Assembly (NCBI GenBank): GCA_022447365.1
Contig: JAKVBL010000011.1
Span: forward strand, 51,976 to 115,975
DNA length: 64,000 nucleotides
Reading direction: 5' to 3'
Origin: Oleiphilaceae bacterium
Lineage (GTDB): Bacteria; Pseudomonadota; Gammaproteobacteria; Pseudomonadales; Oleiphilaceae
The translations under genes were made by a program, and so were the position numbers. Numbering within the stretch: the first letter of the stretch is position 1; each line of letters starts with the position of its first letter. Shown here one piece after another: positions 7,991 to 17,255 of the stretch. The notes under the pieces were generated by a model. The model saw only the letters and a list, made by a program, of their open reading frames with translations, searched no databases and was not told where the DNA came from.

Positions 7991-8253
7991 AAAATTATCA
8001 TTCCAAGTCATATTTACGTGCCAAAGAACTCGACTCGAAGGGTGAACGGAACGATTAATCTATTGTTTTTATCTGCAGCTTAATAAACAAACCTCCTACC
8101 CATCTTACAGCCAATAACGAGTCAGCTTCTTTGCCTAAAGAGGCGCTCTCACAATGACCCCGCTAGTGATACATTTCATATTCGGCGCTATAAGCAGTGC
8201 GCCACCAGCTCTATATACCCATATAAACAACATCATCATTTATTTCAGGCAAA

Positions 8254-8280
8254 AAAATACCCCTACATCAGGGGTATTTT
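8254..8280. terminator. Bidirectional terminator between hmuV and hmuY
   Basis: 11-bp stem AAAATACCCCT (8254-8264) and AGGGGTATTTT (8270-8280) around ACATC, with A-run and T-run flanks. It lies 17 bp after the hmuY stop on the minus strand and can also stop rightward transcription from hmuTUV. Confidence 0.85.
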
Positions 8281-8296
8281 CTCAACTAGCTAAGAC

Positions 8297-9442
8297 TTAG
8301 TTAGAAGTATTCTCAACAAAACGAATTGTTGGATAGCCACTTGTCCCGGTGCCGTCATAGTAATTGATAATCTGCAGATTATAGACTTTCGCATCAGCAT
8401 CCGTGGCGTCAGTATCAATCGTATACGTGCGATAGTTTGGCCACAACTTATGGTTACCTTCTAAATTGTACGCATACCATTCGTTAGCAGTAAAGATGCT
8501 CGCATTTGAATCAGTAACATAGTGATTTGAAATGTCACGACCAGACCCTGGCGCCATTGTCGCAGATGTGTATGCTTCAGCATCTGTAGTCGTCAATGGA
8601 CCAAATACACCACCATTTCCGGAACCCGAAATACCACCGTTCGTGCGAACATTAAAACCACGTGCTGGAGGAGCTGGCAATTCGAACTGAACATCCCAAG
8701 AAGCATCAGAGCACGCCACCTCAGCGGCCGTGTCGAAATCATAACACTCTGATTGCCCTGGCATTACATTCACAACAAATGACTCATTGGAATCAAGAAT
8801 TTGCGAAGTACCCTGGGCTTGAACGTCAAATTCAAATGTTACTTCCGCATGCGCGTAGTCATACAAGAAATATGTCGCCTTCATGCGCGCATAACTATCA
8901 CCCTCTGCAGAACGAATTAACCAAGAATTATCAGAGTTCGCACTAGTATTGGGAGGATTACCGCCACCAACGTGTTGGTAATTATACCAATCACCGCTCA
9001 CCGCTAGATTCTCTGAATCCGAAACAAACGTCAGAAGACTTGTATCGTACGACGCTAAAAGATGCTCTTCTTCGATAGCATCACTCGCATTAAGAAAAAC
9101 GTTTACGTCAGCATCGTCACCACTGTAAAAATCATCTTGAGCAGCAGCCAGTGCACCTTCGACATTACCAATGCCGCTAGTACCACCATTCAAAATAGCG
9201 CCATTACGACGAAAACCTATGTGCCATGCTGTTGACGCAGCCGCCTCCGCCGCAGTTAAACTAACTTCAGAGCCAGTTTCTAGATTGAAGTACGTGTAAT
9301 CGGTATATGAAGATGCATCAATCTGTGTTGTTGGCGTGACACTTTCGTCTGAACCAACTACTGATGAAGATCCTGAACCGCCACAACCGACAAGTACTGC
9401 ACTACTTACAGCAAGTGTTAATAATTTCTTTTGATTAGTCAT
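8297..9442 (-). CDS. HmuY-family lipoprotein with two HmuY-like domains
   Basis: Surface or periplasmic lipoprotein (lipobox LVGC after a short signal) related to HmuY, which captures haem for a TonB receptor. The first domain, about residues 40-190, contains YTYFNLETG and WHIGFRRNGAILNGGTSG; the second, about 215-381, repeats the pattern with CYDFDTAAEVACSDASWDVQFE and RTNGGISGSGNGG. So the protein is an internal duplication. ATG 9442 with AAGGG upstream gives a proper lipoprotein signal; a TTG at 9478 would bury it. Sits 44 bp downstream of its TonB receptor gene. Confidence 0.85.
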   Translation of the reverse strand: MTNQKKLLTLAVSSAVLVGCGGSGSSSVVGSDESVTPTTQIDASSYTDYTYFNLETGSEVSLTAAEAAASTAWHIGFRRNGAILNGGTSGIGNVEGALAAAQDDFYSGDDADVNVFLNASDAIEEEHLLASYDTSLLTFVSDSENLAVSGDWYNYQHVGGGNPPNTSANSDNSWLIRSAEGDSYARMKATYFLYDYAHAEVTFEFDVQAQGTSQILDSNESFVVNVMPGQSECYDFDTAAEVACSDASWDVQFELPAPPARGFNVRTNGGISGSGNGGVFGPLTTTDAEAYTSATMAPGSGRDISNHYVTDSNASIFTANEWYAYNLEGNHKLWPNYRTYTIDTDATDADAKVYNLQIINYYDGTGTSGYPTIRFVENTSN

Positions 9443-9486
9443 TTTTTTACCCTTTACGAACAAGTTAGTAATTTTCAAATAGGCAT

Positions 9487-11499
9487 CTAGAAGTGATCCA
9501 AGCGCAAACCAACAAGGACATAACGCCCCTGTTCCGGCCTTAAATCACTTGAGCTTTTAAAATCTTTCTGTGTATTTGTTATATTGTTGACACCCGCGAA
9601 CACACTTAAATCTTGATACAGCTTATAAGCGCCACTCACATCAAACTCTGCGTATGATGGAGAGATCTGAGAATTCGTGTCGTCAAAATACTCTTTATCC
9701 TGCCAACGCGCTGAAACGCTAACAGATAGTGGAGAGTCGGTAGGTGTGTAGCTAAGATTGGTCTTTATTTGATGCCGAGGACGTTTAGTAAGATTAAGGC
9801 CTGTGTTAAGATCTTTAGCATCAAGATAGGTATACCCTGCAGTTAGTTTTGTCGCTTCATTTAGCTCTAATTTCGTAGCGATTTCCGCGCCTTGCGTCCG
9901 CGCCTTCGAGATATTCCCGTATTCAAATATTTGCACAAGTCCGTATGTTGGATCATTTTCCATCCTCACAAACTCGGTTTCGATCATATCCTTCAAATCA
10001 TTTCTAAAAAGATTCAAGTCCAATTCAAAAGAATCACCACTCAAGACCCAGCCAAGTTGGTAGCTGTTCGAATATTCAGGTTTAGTAACTGGATTCCCAA
10101 GAACCTTATAGCCATGCTGACTGTGGTCAAACTCAAAGTAGCGCTCTTTCAAGCTTGGCACTCGATACCCCTTGCCAACACCAAATCGCAAAAAGTGATC
10201 AAGCCCCACTAAAGACGAAAAGTCATATCGACCATTTATCTTAGGACTAAAATAGCTTCCGAAATCGCTATCATCTTGATATCGAAAACCAGGCAATAAT
10301 TCTAAAGAATCAGACGCATAAATATCTTCTTGGTAATACAACGAAGTATTTTGACGCGCACCATCAACCTCTGGCGTCCAACCCGTAGCAACCTTGTATT
10401 GATCTTGTTCTACTTCAGCTTCAAAGTATTCGATACCAAACGTTCGCAACGTTCCATATGATGTAGACGTATCTATCTGTGCAGAGAGACTTTGACTGAT
10501 ATGCCGAGGCACCCTCTTTTGCTCTATGCCCGGATTCGTCACGATATCTTGGGTGGTCGGATTCTGAAAATCTTCGTAGAAATAACGAACAGAAATATCA
10601 TCACTTTCTAAAGACAGGTCACCACCCAAGCGATATGTGTACCTCTCCACTTCTTCAGTTTTTTCGGTTTGAAGACGGGCTGGAGCCGCACCTGTAAAAG
10701 GCGTAATAAGATCTTCAGTATAGGTAGCAAAAGATGTAAAAATACGCGCATTTTCGACCGGTGAAAAACCGACCTCAGCACTAGTATTTAATCGCGTGCC
10801 CGAAGGGCCCTCCTTGTCCCACGTCGCCACATCCGTGGTAAAACCATCGCTATCTCGAACGTCGTAACTGAACTCTAAATCATATACATCTTCTTTGTAA
10901 CTTAGCCAGCCAGCACTCGATCGGACGGCCGCATCTAGCTGGTTGTCAGATATATTTTGCTCTCCGTAACTACCCACATCACCCTTTACGGTATATGACA
11001 AACCGTCAACTGGATCGGTAGTAATGACATTAACCACTCCTCCAATCGCGTTGCTGCCGTATAAAGCGGAAGTAGCCCCCTTTACAATTTCTATTTGCTC
11101 GACATTAGCGAGACCAATTTGGGTTAAGTCAGTACCAGAATTGGTACTTTGGGAGACACGCTCACCATCCACTAAAACAATGACTCGTTTAGCATCGACA
11201 CCCTGCATCCATACCTCAGAGCCCGATTTACCATGGATTGGCTTAATCAAAAGCCCTGGTACATCTTTAATCGCCTCACTCAAATCTCGAGCGTTTTTAA
11301 GCGCAATTTCTTCACGCGAAATCACCTCTACTCGCACTGGTGATTCGAGAAGCAATTTCTCAGTTCTAGAGCCTGTAATGACGACAGTTTCTGCTTGAGC
11401 AGAACCGGTCTTCACTTCAGGGTTCGTCGTCTCGGCCAGGGTTAACGTGCTGCATACAGACAACAAACTTGCAGCAGAAAAGGCTAACTTAGTATTCAT
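9487..11499 (-). CDS. TonB-dependent haem receptor (HmuR/HutA-like)
   Basis: Outer-membrane active transporter, probably for haem. Signal peptide 1-22, TonB box AETVVITG near residue 36, plug domain with LVDGERVSQSTNS and VEIVKGATSALYGSNAIGGVVNVIT, then a beta-barrel ending in LRLDHF with terminal Phe. The barrel carries GYRVPSLKERYFEFDHSQHG followed by GNP, equivalent to the FRAP...NPNL region with histidines of haem receptors. 670 residues. Co-directional with the HmuY-like gene; Fur box about 110 bp upstream. Confidence 0.9.
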   Translation of the reverse strand: MNTKLAFSAASLLSVCSTLTLAETTNPEVKTGSAQAETVVITGSRTEKLLLESPVRVEVISREEIALKNARDLSEAIKDVPGLLIKPIHGKSGSEVWMQGVDAKRVIVLVDGERVSQSTNSGTDLTQIGLANVEQIEIVKGATSALYGSNAIGGVVNVITTDPVDGLSYTVKGDVGSYGEQNISDNQLDAAVRSSAGWLSYKEDVYDLEFSYDVRDSDGFTTDVATWDKEGPSGTRLNTSAEVGFSPVENARIFTSFATYTEDLITPFTGAAPARLQTEKTEEVERYTYRLGGDLSLESDDISVRYFYEDFQNPTTQDIVTNPGIEQKRVPRHISQSLSAQIDTSTSYGTLRTFGIEYFEAEVEQDQYKVATGWTPEVDGARQNTSLYYQEDIYASDSLELLPGFRYQDDSDFGSYFSPKINGRYDFSSLVGLDHFLRFGVGKGYRVPSLKERYFEFDHSQHGYKVLGNPVTKPEYSNSYQLGWVLSGDSFELDLNLFRNDLKDMIETEFVRMENDPTYGLVQIFEYGNISKARTQGAEIATKLELNEATKLTAGYTYLDAKDLNTGLNLTKRPRHQIKTNLSYTPTDSPLSVSVSARWQDKEYFDDTNSQISPSYAEFDVSGAYKLYQDLSVFAGVNNITNTQKDFKSSSDLRPEQGRYVLVGLRLDHF

Positions 11500-11607
11500 T
11501 AATAAAGGTACTTACTCGCTACAACACTCTCCCTTTCTAAGAAAGTGCTTGGGGTTGAACATCTACGGTGCGCGAGATTACCAACCGGTCAAATAAACTT
11601 CAAACTT

Positions 11608-11626
11608 AATGCGAATCATTCTTATT
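11608..11626. promoter_or_regulatory. Putative Fur box upstream of the haem receptor
   Basis: AATGCGAATCATTCTTATT has the AAT-AAT-ATT hexamer spacing of a Fur site and almost equals the sites at 11867 and 25918. It is 109 bp upstream of the receptor start. The 445-bp gap to the PepSY gene holds two Fur boxes and no gene. Confidence 0.75.
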
Positions 11627-11866
11627 AGCTTTACCATCATTACATTTGTTACGCCCCGTCACACAAGGCTCTCAAGTCAACATTACAATAAGTTAATCAA
11701 GATTAGTGAGAACCATGCAACATCCTACCTCCCGATTTACTTGCCTAGAAAACAACCTCTACAACTACGAAAGAATTGAATACCAAACGTGATAACAACA
11801 AACTGCACGAAGATCATGACTAATCGGAAAGGCTCATCTTGAACGCGTTTATTATTTGATAACGCA

Positions 11867-11885
11867 AATGCGAATGATTACTATA
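11867..11885. promoter_or_regulatory. Putative Fur box upstream of the PepSY operon
   Basis: AATGCGAATGATTACTATA, 60 bp upstream of the GTG start of the PepSY gene. It shares AATGCGAATnATT with the sites at 11608 and 25918. Confidence 0.7.
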
Positions 11886-11944
11886 CACCTCTTAAGACAA
11901 CACAAACCTTATATTAGATTCAAAACATACATGGAGGCTCTGCA

Positions 11945-13744
11945 GTGAGCGCAGACACACACGCCACGCCGGATTTGGGTTTACCGGAACAAGAAGCAAA
12001 GCCCAACGCTAAAGGAAACAATAAAACTCGCAAGAAAAAGCTCACCGCTCATCGCGCCGCCTACCTAATCCATAGTTTTATCGGCTTAAAGCTTTCGTTG
12101 TTATTCAGCGTGGTACTAATTACTGGAACGCTTGCGGTTTTTGCAGAAGAGCTAGACTGGTTATTTTATTCTGAGGTCCGCGTCGAAGCGCAAGGAGAAA
12201 AGCTAAATTCCGGTGAAGTTTTTGACCGAATGAAAGAGCAAATGCCCGGCGTTGGTTTAACCGCATTCTCTACTGCTAATGACCGACAATATACGGCAGC
12301 AAATGCGATAATGACCCTACCCGACGGTGGCTTTAAGAAAGTATGGGTAGATCCTTATACAGGGGAAGTGCAAGGCACGACTAATTTCCTCACCGTTGGC
12401 GAGTTTATGTCTATCTTACATAAAAACCTCTTTATGCCTTTGATCGGTCGCGCCGTTGTAAATGTATTCGGTGTACTGTGTTTAATTGGTCTAGTCACCG
12501 GTTTAATCTCATACCGTAAATTCTGGAAACAATTTTTTAAATTCCCACGCTGGAACGCTAATCCGCGTGTATTCTTAGGCGATTTGCATAAATTTTTAGG
12601 ACTTTGGTCTTTATGGTTTGTATTGATTATTGGCGTTACTGGCTCTTGGTGGTTTTATCAAAACCCACTTGTTAATTACGGTGTAGCGCCACAGTTTTTG
12701 CCGGAGCGTACCATTGACCCTGCTCTGACTAAGCACGACCTCAAAGCCTTAGGCAAAGGTATTCCTACCCCACTTAGCTCAAAAGAAATTATCGAAGCAG
12801 TACAAGAACACGACCCCGAGTTTATCCCACACTTCTTAAACCCGCCTGAACATAACGGCATGGCTTACACCATTCATGGGACCAAGCACGATTTACTCAC
12901 CATGAAATGGGGAAGTTCCTATTTCGTTAATCCATATACTGGTGAGGTGATCGGAGCAAAACTCGCTAAAGATGCACCAGCGATCTCTCGCGTTGACTGG
13001 TCAATGCGTCCACTGCATTACGGTACTTTTGGATACGATGGTTTTTGGGACTTATTCGTTAAAACGGTTTGGTTTATCTTTGGTTTAGCGATGAGCATTT
13101 TGTCAGTCTCGGGCATGATCATCTTTTATCAACGTACGAAATCCGCAACCAAGAAAGCCGTCAATAGTGGTCGCGTGCAAGGAAAAATCAAAAAAGCATG
13201 GCTTATTATGCGCCCTTGGGGCGGCCCAATGTCTGGATTCAAATACCTTAACTGGGCATTTCTTACAGTCATCTGCATCGGAATTAGTATCGGCTTTAAA
13301 TTGCAAAGCGAAGGCACTTCAGGCTCAGGTTATCAATATAAAGCACAGGATGTTGGCCCCTGGAATATCTCACTAAATGCTACTTTGGGCTTGCTTGAGA
13401 AAGATTTAGACCCAATCCAAGCAGGCAGAACCACCACACTTAACGCCTTTATTCATGAAGGGAATCCTGAAGCAATTAAGTTTATGTACGTAAAGGTTGG
13501 TAAACCACGCACAAAACGCGCACCGGGCGCCGTACTTCATGGTTCAGTTGGAAATCAGCACGCGCACACGCCCATACCTAAAACGGTTAAAGAGGGCGCA
13601 GAACTTTGGCTAACCATTGAAAGTTGGGATGGCGAGTTTTACCAAACTGCTTGGTCTCTAATGCCTGACGGAAATGCAACGGTTGACCTTCGCGAAGAAC
13701 AAGCTGCAAATACGCCAACATCCAAAAATGAGATTTCCGGTTAA
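11945..13744 (+). CDS. PepSY-associated TM-helix protein (iron-uptake type)
   Basis: Inner-membrane protein of the PepSY_TM family, often encoded beside TonB siderophore receptors and thought to handle or reduce metal chelates. Transmembrane helix near residues 50-75, periplasmic PepSY region with YTGEVQG, helices around 170-200 (VFGVLCLIGLVTGLISY), 215-240 (HKFLGLWSLWFVLIIGVTGSWWF) and 370-395, and a further helix near 435. A C-terminal periplasmic domain of about 140 residues follows. GTG start with GGAGG at good spacing. First gene of the Fur-boxed run to 18.2 kb. Confidence 0.85.
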   Translation: MSADTHATPDLGLPEQEAKPNAKGNNKTRKKKLTAHRAAYLIHSFIGLKLSLLFSVVLITGTLAVFAEELDWLFYSEVRVEAQGEKLNSGEVFDRMKEQMPGVGLTAFSTANDRQYTAANAIMTLPDGGFKKVWVDPYTGEVQGTTNFLTVGEFMSILHKNLFMPLIGRAVVNVFGVLCLIGLVTGLISYRKFWKQFFKFPRWNANPRVFLGDLHKFLGLWSLWFVLIIGVTGSWWFYQNPLVNYGVAPQFLPERTIDPALTKHDLKALGKGIPTPLSSKEIIEAVQEHDPEFIPHFLNPPEHNGMAYTIHGTKHDLLTMKWGSSYFVNPYTGEVIGAKLAKDAPAISRVDWSMRPLHYGTFGYDGFWDLFVKTVWFIFGLAMSILSVSGMIIFYQRTKSATKKAVNSGRVQGKIKKAWLIMRPWGGPMSGFKYLNWAFLTVICIGISIGFKLQSEGTSGSGYQYKAQDVGPWNISLNATLGLLEKDLDPIQAGRTTTLNAFIHEGNPEAIKFMYVKVGKPRTKRAPGAVLHGSVGNQHAHTPIPKTVKEGAELWLTIESWDGEFYQTAWSLMPDGNATVDLREEQAANTPTSKNEISG

Positions 13745-13811
13745 CAACAAGAATCTACACCTGCAAGTAAGACCACCAATACACTTGCAACAAATTAAGG
13801 AAGTAATGCTA

Positions 13812-14153
13812 ATGAACCTCATAAAAAATATGCGAGCTAAGTTAGCCTTAGTCGTCATGAGCCTACTAAGTGCGAAAGCCTTCGCTCACTACCCTATATT
13901 GAACTGTAAGCTGGGCAGTAACCCTGAATCTCCGAGCGAAGTAGTATGTGAGGCAAGCTTTTCCAATCTAGCAAAAGCACCGAACGTGATAATGGAGGTA
14001 TATTCAGAAGATGATGAACTTATCTCCGAAGGCCATACGGACGACAACTCCATATATACATTTGAACGCCCAGACGGTGTTTACTTTATCATCATGGATG
14101 CTGGCCCCGGCCACGTCTTAGAAATCTCTGACGAAGAAGTGGTCGAGATCTAA
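13812..14153 (+). CDS. Small secreted protein of unknown function
   Basis: 113 residues with a signal peptide (1-24, cut after AFA). The mature part begins HYPILNC and carries a second cysteine in VVCEASFS, suggesting one disulfide. ATG 13812 is chosen because AAGGAAGT lies eight bases upstream. A paralogue is encoded at 23970-24287 with the same layout (HSPTIDC, FCEVGFS, YYIYFDA against YFIIMDA). Both sit beside metal-uptake genes, so a periplasmic metal-related role is inferred; I do not recognise a named family. Confidence 0.75.
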   Translation: MNLIKNMRAKLALVVMSLLSAKAFAHYPILNCKLGSNPESPSEVVCEASFSNLAKAPNVIMEVYSEDDELISEGHTDDNSIYTFERPDGVYFIIMDAGPGHVLEISDEEVVEI

Positions 14154-14156
14154 CAC

Positions 14157-14699
14157 GTGAAAATACATTCCGAGACCGTCTTAGCTAGAGACGGCAAACT
14201 CGAAGATAAGATTGTTTTCGGCTTCAGCTTACTGACCCTACTTACAGCTGCCGCATTACTATATGCTCTGTACGGGCATCAACATAGTGACTTTACGGCT
14301 ATACCAAAACCCATTCGCGCCGCTCTAACCTCGTTGAGCAATGCAGGTGAAGAAATACAAATTATTCGAGAAATCGAAGAGTATATTCCAAGTATTGATT
14401 CACTCTCCGAACTAGGCATTGCCCCATTTACACCCTCTGCATTATCCACTCAGATTCAATTCAGCTGGGAGCAAGTGTCCTCATGTTATGTAGGCACAAG
14501 CGTTATTGGTACAAAGCAATACTTCGTCAAACTTGAGCTACCAGATTTGATAGATCAACCTGCAAAGGCCTATTGGTTCGCAGACGCCGAAAACCAGAAA
14601 AGTCGCGCAGAACTAAAACAACTCTGCATTGATAGCACAATAACTTGGCACTCAGCCGCAACATTCGACAATATCAACACGAAGACTCATGCACATTAA
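14157..14699 (+). CDS. Membrane-anchored protein in metal ABC operon
   Basis: 180 residues, GTG start three bases after the preceding stop; one transmembrane helix at about residues 20-40 (VFGFSLLTLLTAAALLYALYG) with the remainder predicted periplasmic. The domain contains two cysteines (SSCYVGTS and KQLCIDS) and ends in a histidine-bearing tail (KTHAH). Its end overlaps the binding-protein gene by 11 bp, so it is translationally tied to the transporter. It may belong to an unnamed family found with PepSY/metal ABC genes (possibly DUF6162), but I cannot confirm this. Confidence 0.65.
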   Translation: MKIHSETVLARDGKLEDKIVFGFSLLTLLTAAALLYALYGHQHSDFTAIPKPIRAALTSLSNAGEEIQIIREIEEYIPSIDSLSELGIAPFTPSALSTQIQFSWEQVSSCYVGTSVIGTKQYFVKLELPDLIDQPAKAYWFADAENQKSRAELKQLCIDSTITWHSAATFDNINTKTHAH

Positions 14700-15618
14700 T
14701 ATCAGCTCGCGCTTGCAAAACCTGCGTACACTCCAACAATTCTTATCTGTAATAGCGTTGCTCACTGTAAGTGTCAGCGCGACGGCCAAACTTAATATTG
14801 GAATCACGCTACACCCCTATCATAGTTATGTAACAAACATCGTCAGTGATCGGGCAAATGTTATGCCTCTCATCGAAGCAGGTTTCAATCCACACGCCTA
14901 TAAGCTTTCACCAGCTGACTTGAACCGCTTAAAAAATATGGATGCTATTGTTGTCAATGGTATTGGCCATGATGAGTTTGCTATGGAAGCGATTAGAAAA
15001 CTCAACCTTCCCAATCTCACTGTCATTGAAGCGAATGCAGCCGTACCGCTTATTAGCAAACAAGGTGGCAAAGTGCATAATCCACACACCTTTGTTGCGA
15101 TAGATGCAACAATAAGACAGGTGTATACCATCGCGCGCGAGCTTGGAAAATTGGACCCGAACAATGCAAAGTTCTTCTTAAAAAATGCGCTGTCTTATGC
15201 AAAAAAGCTACGTACGATTAAAAACAAGGCATTAGAAAATATTAGCCCACTGGATATTGGCCTCATCCGTATCGCAAGCACACATGGCGCCTATGGCTAC
15301 CTTCTCCAAGAATTTGGCATGACAGTATCAGCGGTTGTTGAACCAGCCCACGGAGTCTCCCCGAGCGCATCGCAACTCCAAGACACGATAAACAAAATCA
15401 AATCCGCCAACGTACAAGTGCTATTTACAGAACTGAATATGCCAAACCAATATGTAGACGTAATAGAGAACGAAACGGGCACACGCATCTACCATTTCTC
15501 ACACATGACCTATGGCGAATATCGTGATGCTCTAGTGCTTGAAGATATGACTCACAATCTCAAAACCCTTGTTGAAGCGCTCACCTATGCCTCAGAGACG
15601 TTAAACAATGGTTTGTAA
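14689..15618 (+). CDS. Metal ABC transporter binding protein (ZnuA/TroA cluster 9)
   Basis: Periplasmic Zn/Mn/Fe-type binding protein. Signal peptide ends near residue 33 (SATA). Candidate metal ligands in family positions: H42 or H45 in LHPYHSYV, H69 in FNPHAYKLSPAD, H133 in NPHTFVA and the Glu of LFTELNMPNQ. Unlike the zinc protein at 54.2 kb it has no His/Asp-rich loop, which leans away from a classical ZnuA; with a Fur box on the operon, iron or manganese is possible. 309 residues; overlaps its neighbours on both sides by 11 bp. Confidence 0.85.
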   Translation: MHINISSRLQNLRTLQQFLSVIALLTVSVSATAKLNIGITLHPYHSYVTNIVSDRANVMPLIEAGFNPHAYKLSPADLNRLKNMDAIVVNGIGHDEFAMEAIRKLNLPNLTVIEANAAVPLISKQGGKVHNPHTFVAIDATIRQVYTIARELGKLDPNNAKFFLKNALSYAKKLRTIKNKALENISPLDIGLIRIASTHGAYGYLLQEFGMTVSAVVEPAHGVSPSASQLQDTINKIKSANVQVLFTELNMPNQYVDVIENETGTRIYHFSHMTYGEYRDALVLEDMTHNLKTLVEALTYASETLNNGL

Positions 15619-16330
15619 AAATATTGCAGGACCGAATCTAAAACTTCGAAACGTCCACTTTCACTTAGGCAATCAAATACTCCTCAAGGATATATCTGTC
15701 GAATTTACACGGGGGCTCTGGTATGGCATTGCAGGCCCAAATGGTGGAGGCAAGAGCACACTAATTAAAACGATTCTTGGCCTTAATAATCATCAAGGCA
15801 GTATCACCTTAGATTGGCCATCAAGCCCAGAACTGGAAGGCGCAGGCAATATTGGTTACATTCCCCAACTGCTACCCTTTGATGAAAGCCTACCAATCTC
15901 CGTTCGCGACTATCTATTAATGAGTTTGTCGACCAAACCAGTTTGGTTCAAACGCGGCCTTCCTATCGAAGTAGAGAATGCACTTGAACATATTCAGTTA
16001 AAGGACAAGCTTGAGCGACGTATCGGTGATTTGTCTGGCGGAGAAAGGCAACGCTTAATGCTCGCAACCGCGCTATTACAAAACCCAGGGCTACTCATTT
16101 TAGACGAACCTATGACAGGCTTAGACGAGCAAGGAAAAAAGGATAGCCTCGAATTACTCAATAGGTTCAAAGTTGCCGGCGGCACGATTCTAATGATTGA
16201 ACACGACTGGGGACTTATTCGCGAACATTGCAATCAAACGTTTTGGGTCGATAAAACCATCCGCGAAGTAGACCCTAGCCAAATTCAAATTACACAAGCT
16301 CCTTCTGGTGACGTAGGAGCCGTCTCGTGA
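15608..16330 (+). CDS. Metal ABC transporter ATP-binding protein
   Basis: Cytoplasmic ATPase of the 14.7-17.2 kb importer. Walker A GPNGGGKST near residues 40-48, Q-loop GYIPQL, signature LSGGERQRL, Walker B LLILDEPMTGLD, switch His in MIEHDWG. 240 residues. Overlaps the binding-protein gene by 11 bp and the permease gene by 4 bp (GTGA). Confidence 0.93.
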   Translation: MVCKNIAGPNLKLRNVHFHLGNQILLKDISVEFTRGLWYGIAGPNGGGKSTLIKTILGLNNHQGSITLDWPSSPELEGAGNIGYIPQLLPFDESLPISVRDYLLMSLSTKPVWFKRGLPIEVENALEHIQLKDKLERRIGDLSGGERQRLMLATALLQNPGLLILDEPMTGLDEQGKKDSLELLNRFKVAGGTILMIEHDWGLIREHCNQTFWVDKTIREVDPSQIQITQAPSGDVGAVS

Positions 16331-17202
16331 ATATCATTTATGAGCAGTTCAATGTATGGGTAAATGCCGGCTTTTTGCCGGGCATGTTCGCTTACGAATT
16401 TCTGATCAATGCGCTATTCGCAAGCTTGATGATAGGCCCACTACTCGGTTTGCTTGGAACACTGGTCGTCGTAAAACGACTCGCATTTCTATCTGAAGCC
16501 GTTGGTCACAGCGTACTAACTGGTGTCAGCATCGGCATATTACTCGGTGAACCTGTTGAATCCCCTCTCATCAGTTTATTTAGCTTCTCTATTCTTTTTG
16601 CATTACTACTTCAATGGATCAAAGGGCGATCAAGCATTCCTTATGACGCTTTAATCGGCGTGTTCTTATCCTTTGCTCTTGCATTAGGGGCAGCCCTACT
16701 TTTGTATGTTGCTAAACACGTCAACGCTCACTTAATAGAACAAGTAATGTTTGGCTCCATACTAGTCACTACCGTGGATGATTTGGTGATGCTGGTGATT
16801 ATTTGCTGTATCATTGCAGTGCTGGCTTATCGTTATGGGAACCACGCCTATTTGGTTGCTATCTCTCCCGAAGTCGCACATAGCCAGCGCATCAACACAC
16901 GCCTGCATGACTATGCGTTTGTGATTATGATTGCCTTAATCACTGTCGCTTCAGTCAAAATTATTGGAGCAGTATTAGTTGGCGCATTACTGCTCATACC
17001 AGCCGCTAGCGCACGTTTAATAGCATCAAACCTCAAGCAATTATTAGTACTGTCAGTACTGTTTTCATCAACAGCATCAGTACTTGGCATATTGATCCCA
17101 ATGTACGGAGAGTGGCCAGTTTCAGCCGGACCCGCCATTACGCTCTTTGCCTGCGCGTGGTTTTTGTTATCGCTACTTTATCGCCAAGCGAAAATCGCAT
17201 GA
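16327..17202 (+). CDS. Metal ABC transporter permease (ZnuB/TroC family)
   Basis: Inner-membrane channel with about eight hydrophobic segments. Family motifs: PLLGLLGTLVVVKRLAFLSEAVGHSVLTGVSIG near residues 38-70 and SVKIIGAVLVGALLLIPAASARL near 212-234. GTG start overlapping the ATPase stop. 291 residues, typical. Confidence 0.93.
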   Translation: MNIIYEQFNVWVNAGFLPGMFAYEFLINALFASLMIGPLLGLLGTLVVVKRLAFLSEAVGHSVLTGVSIGILLGEPVESPLISLFSFSILFALLLQWIKGRSSIPYDALIGVFLSFALALGAALLLYVAKHVNAHLIEQVMFGSILVTTVDDLVMLVIICCIIAVLAYRYGNHAYLVAISPEVAHSQRINTRLHDYAFVIMIALITVASVKIIGAVLVGALLLIPAASARLIASNLKQLLVLSVLFSSTASVLGILIPMYGEWPVSAGPAITLFACAWFLLSLLYRQAKIA

Positions 17203-17255
17203 TCAAACCCGAGATCAAATAAACAAACAACAATCGATACAAGAAAGGTAATTCA

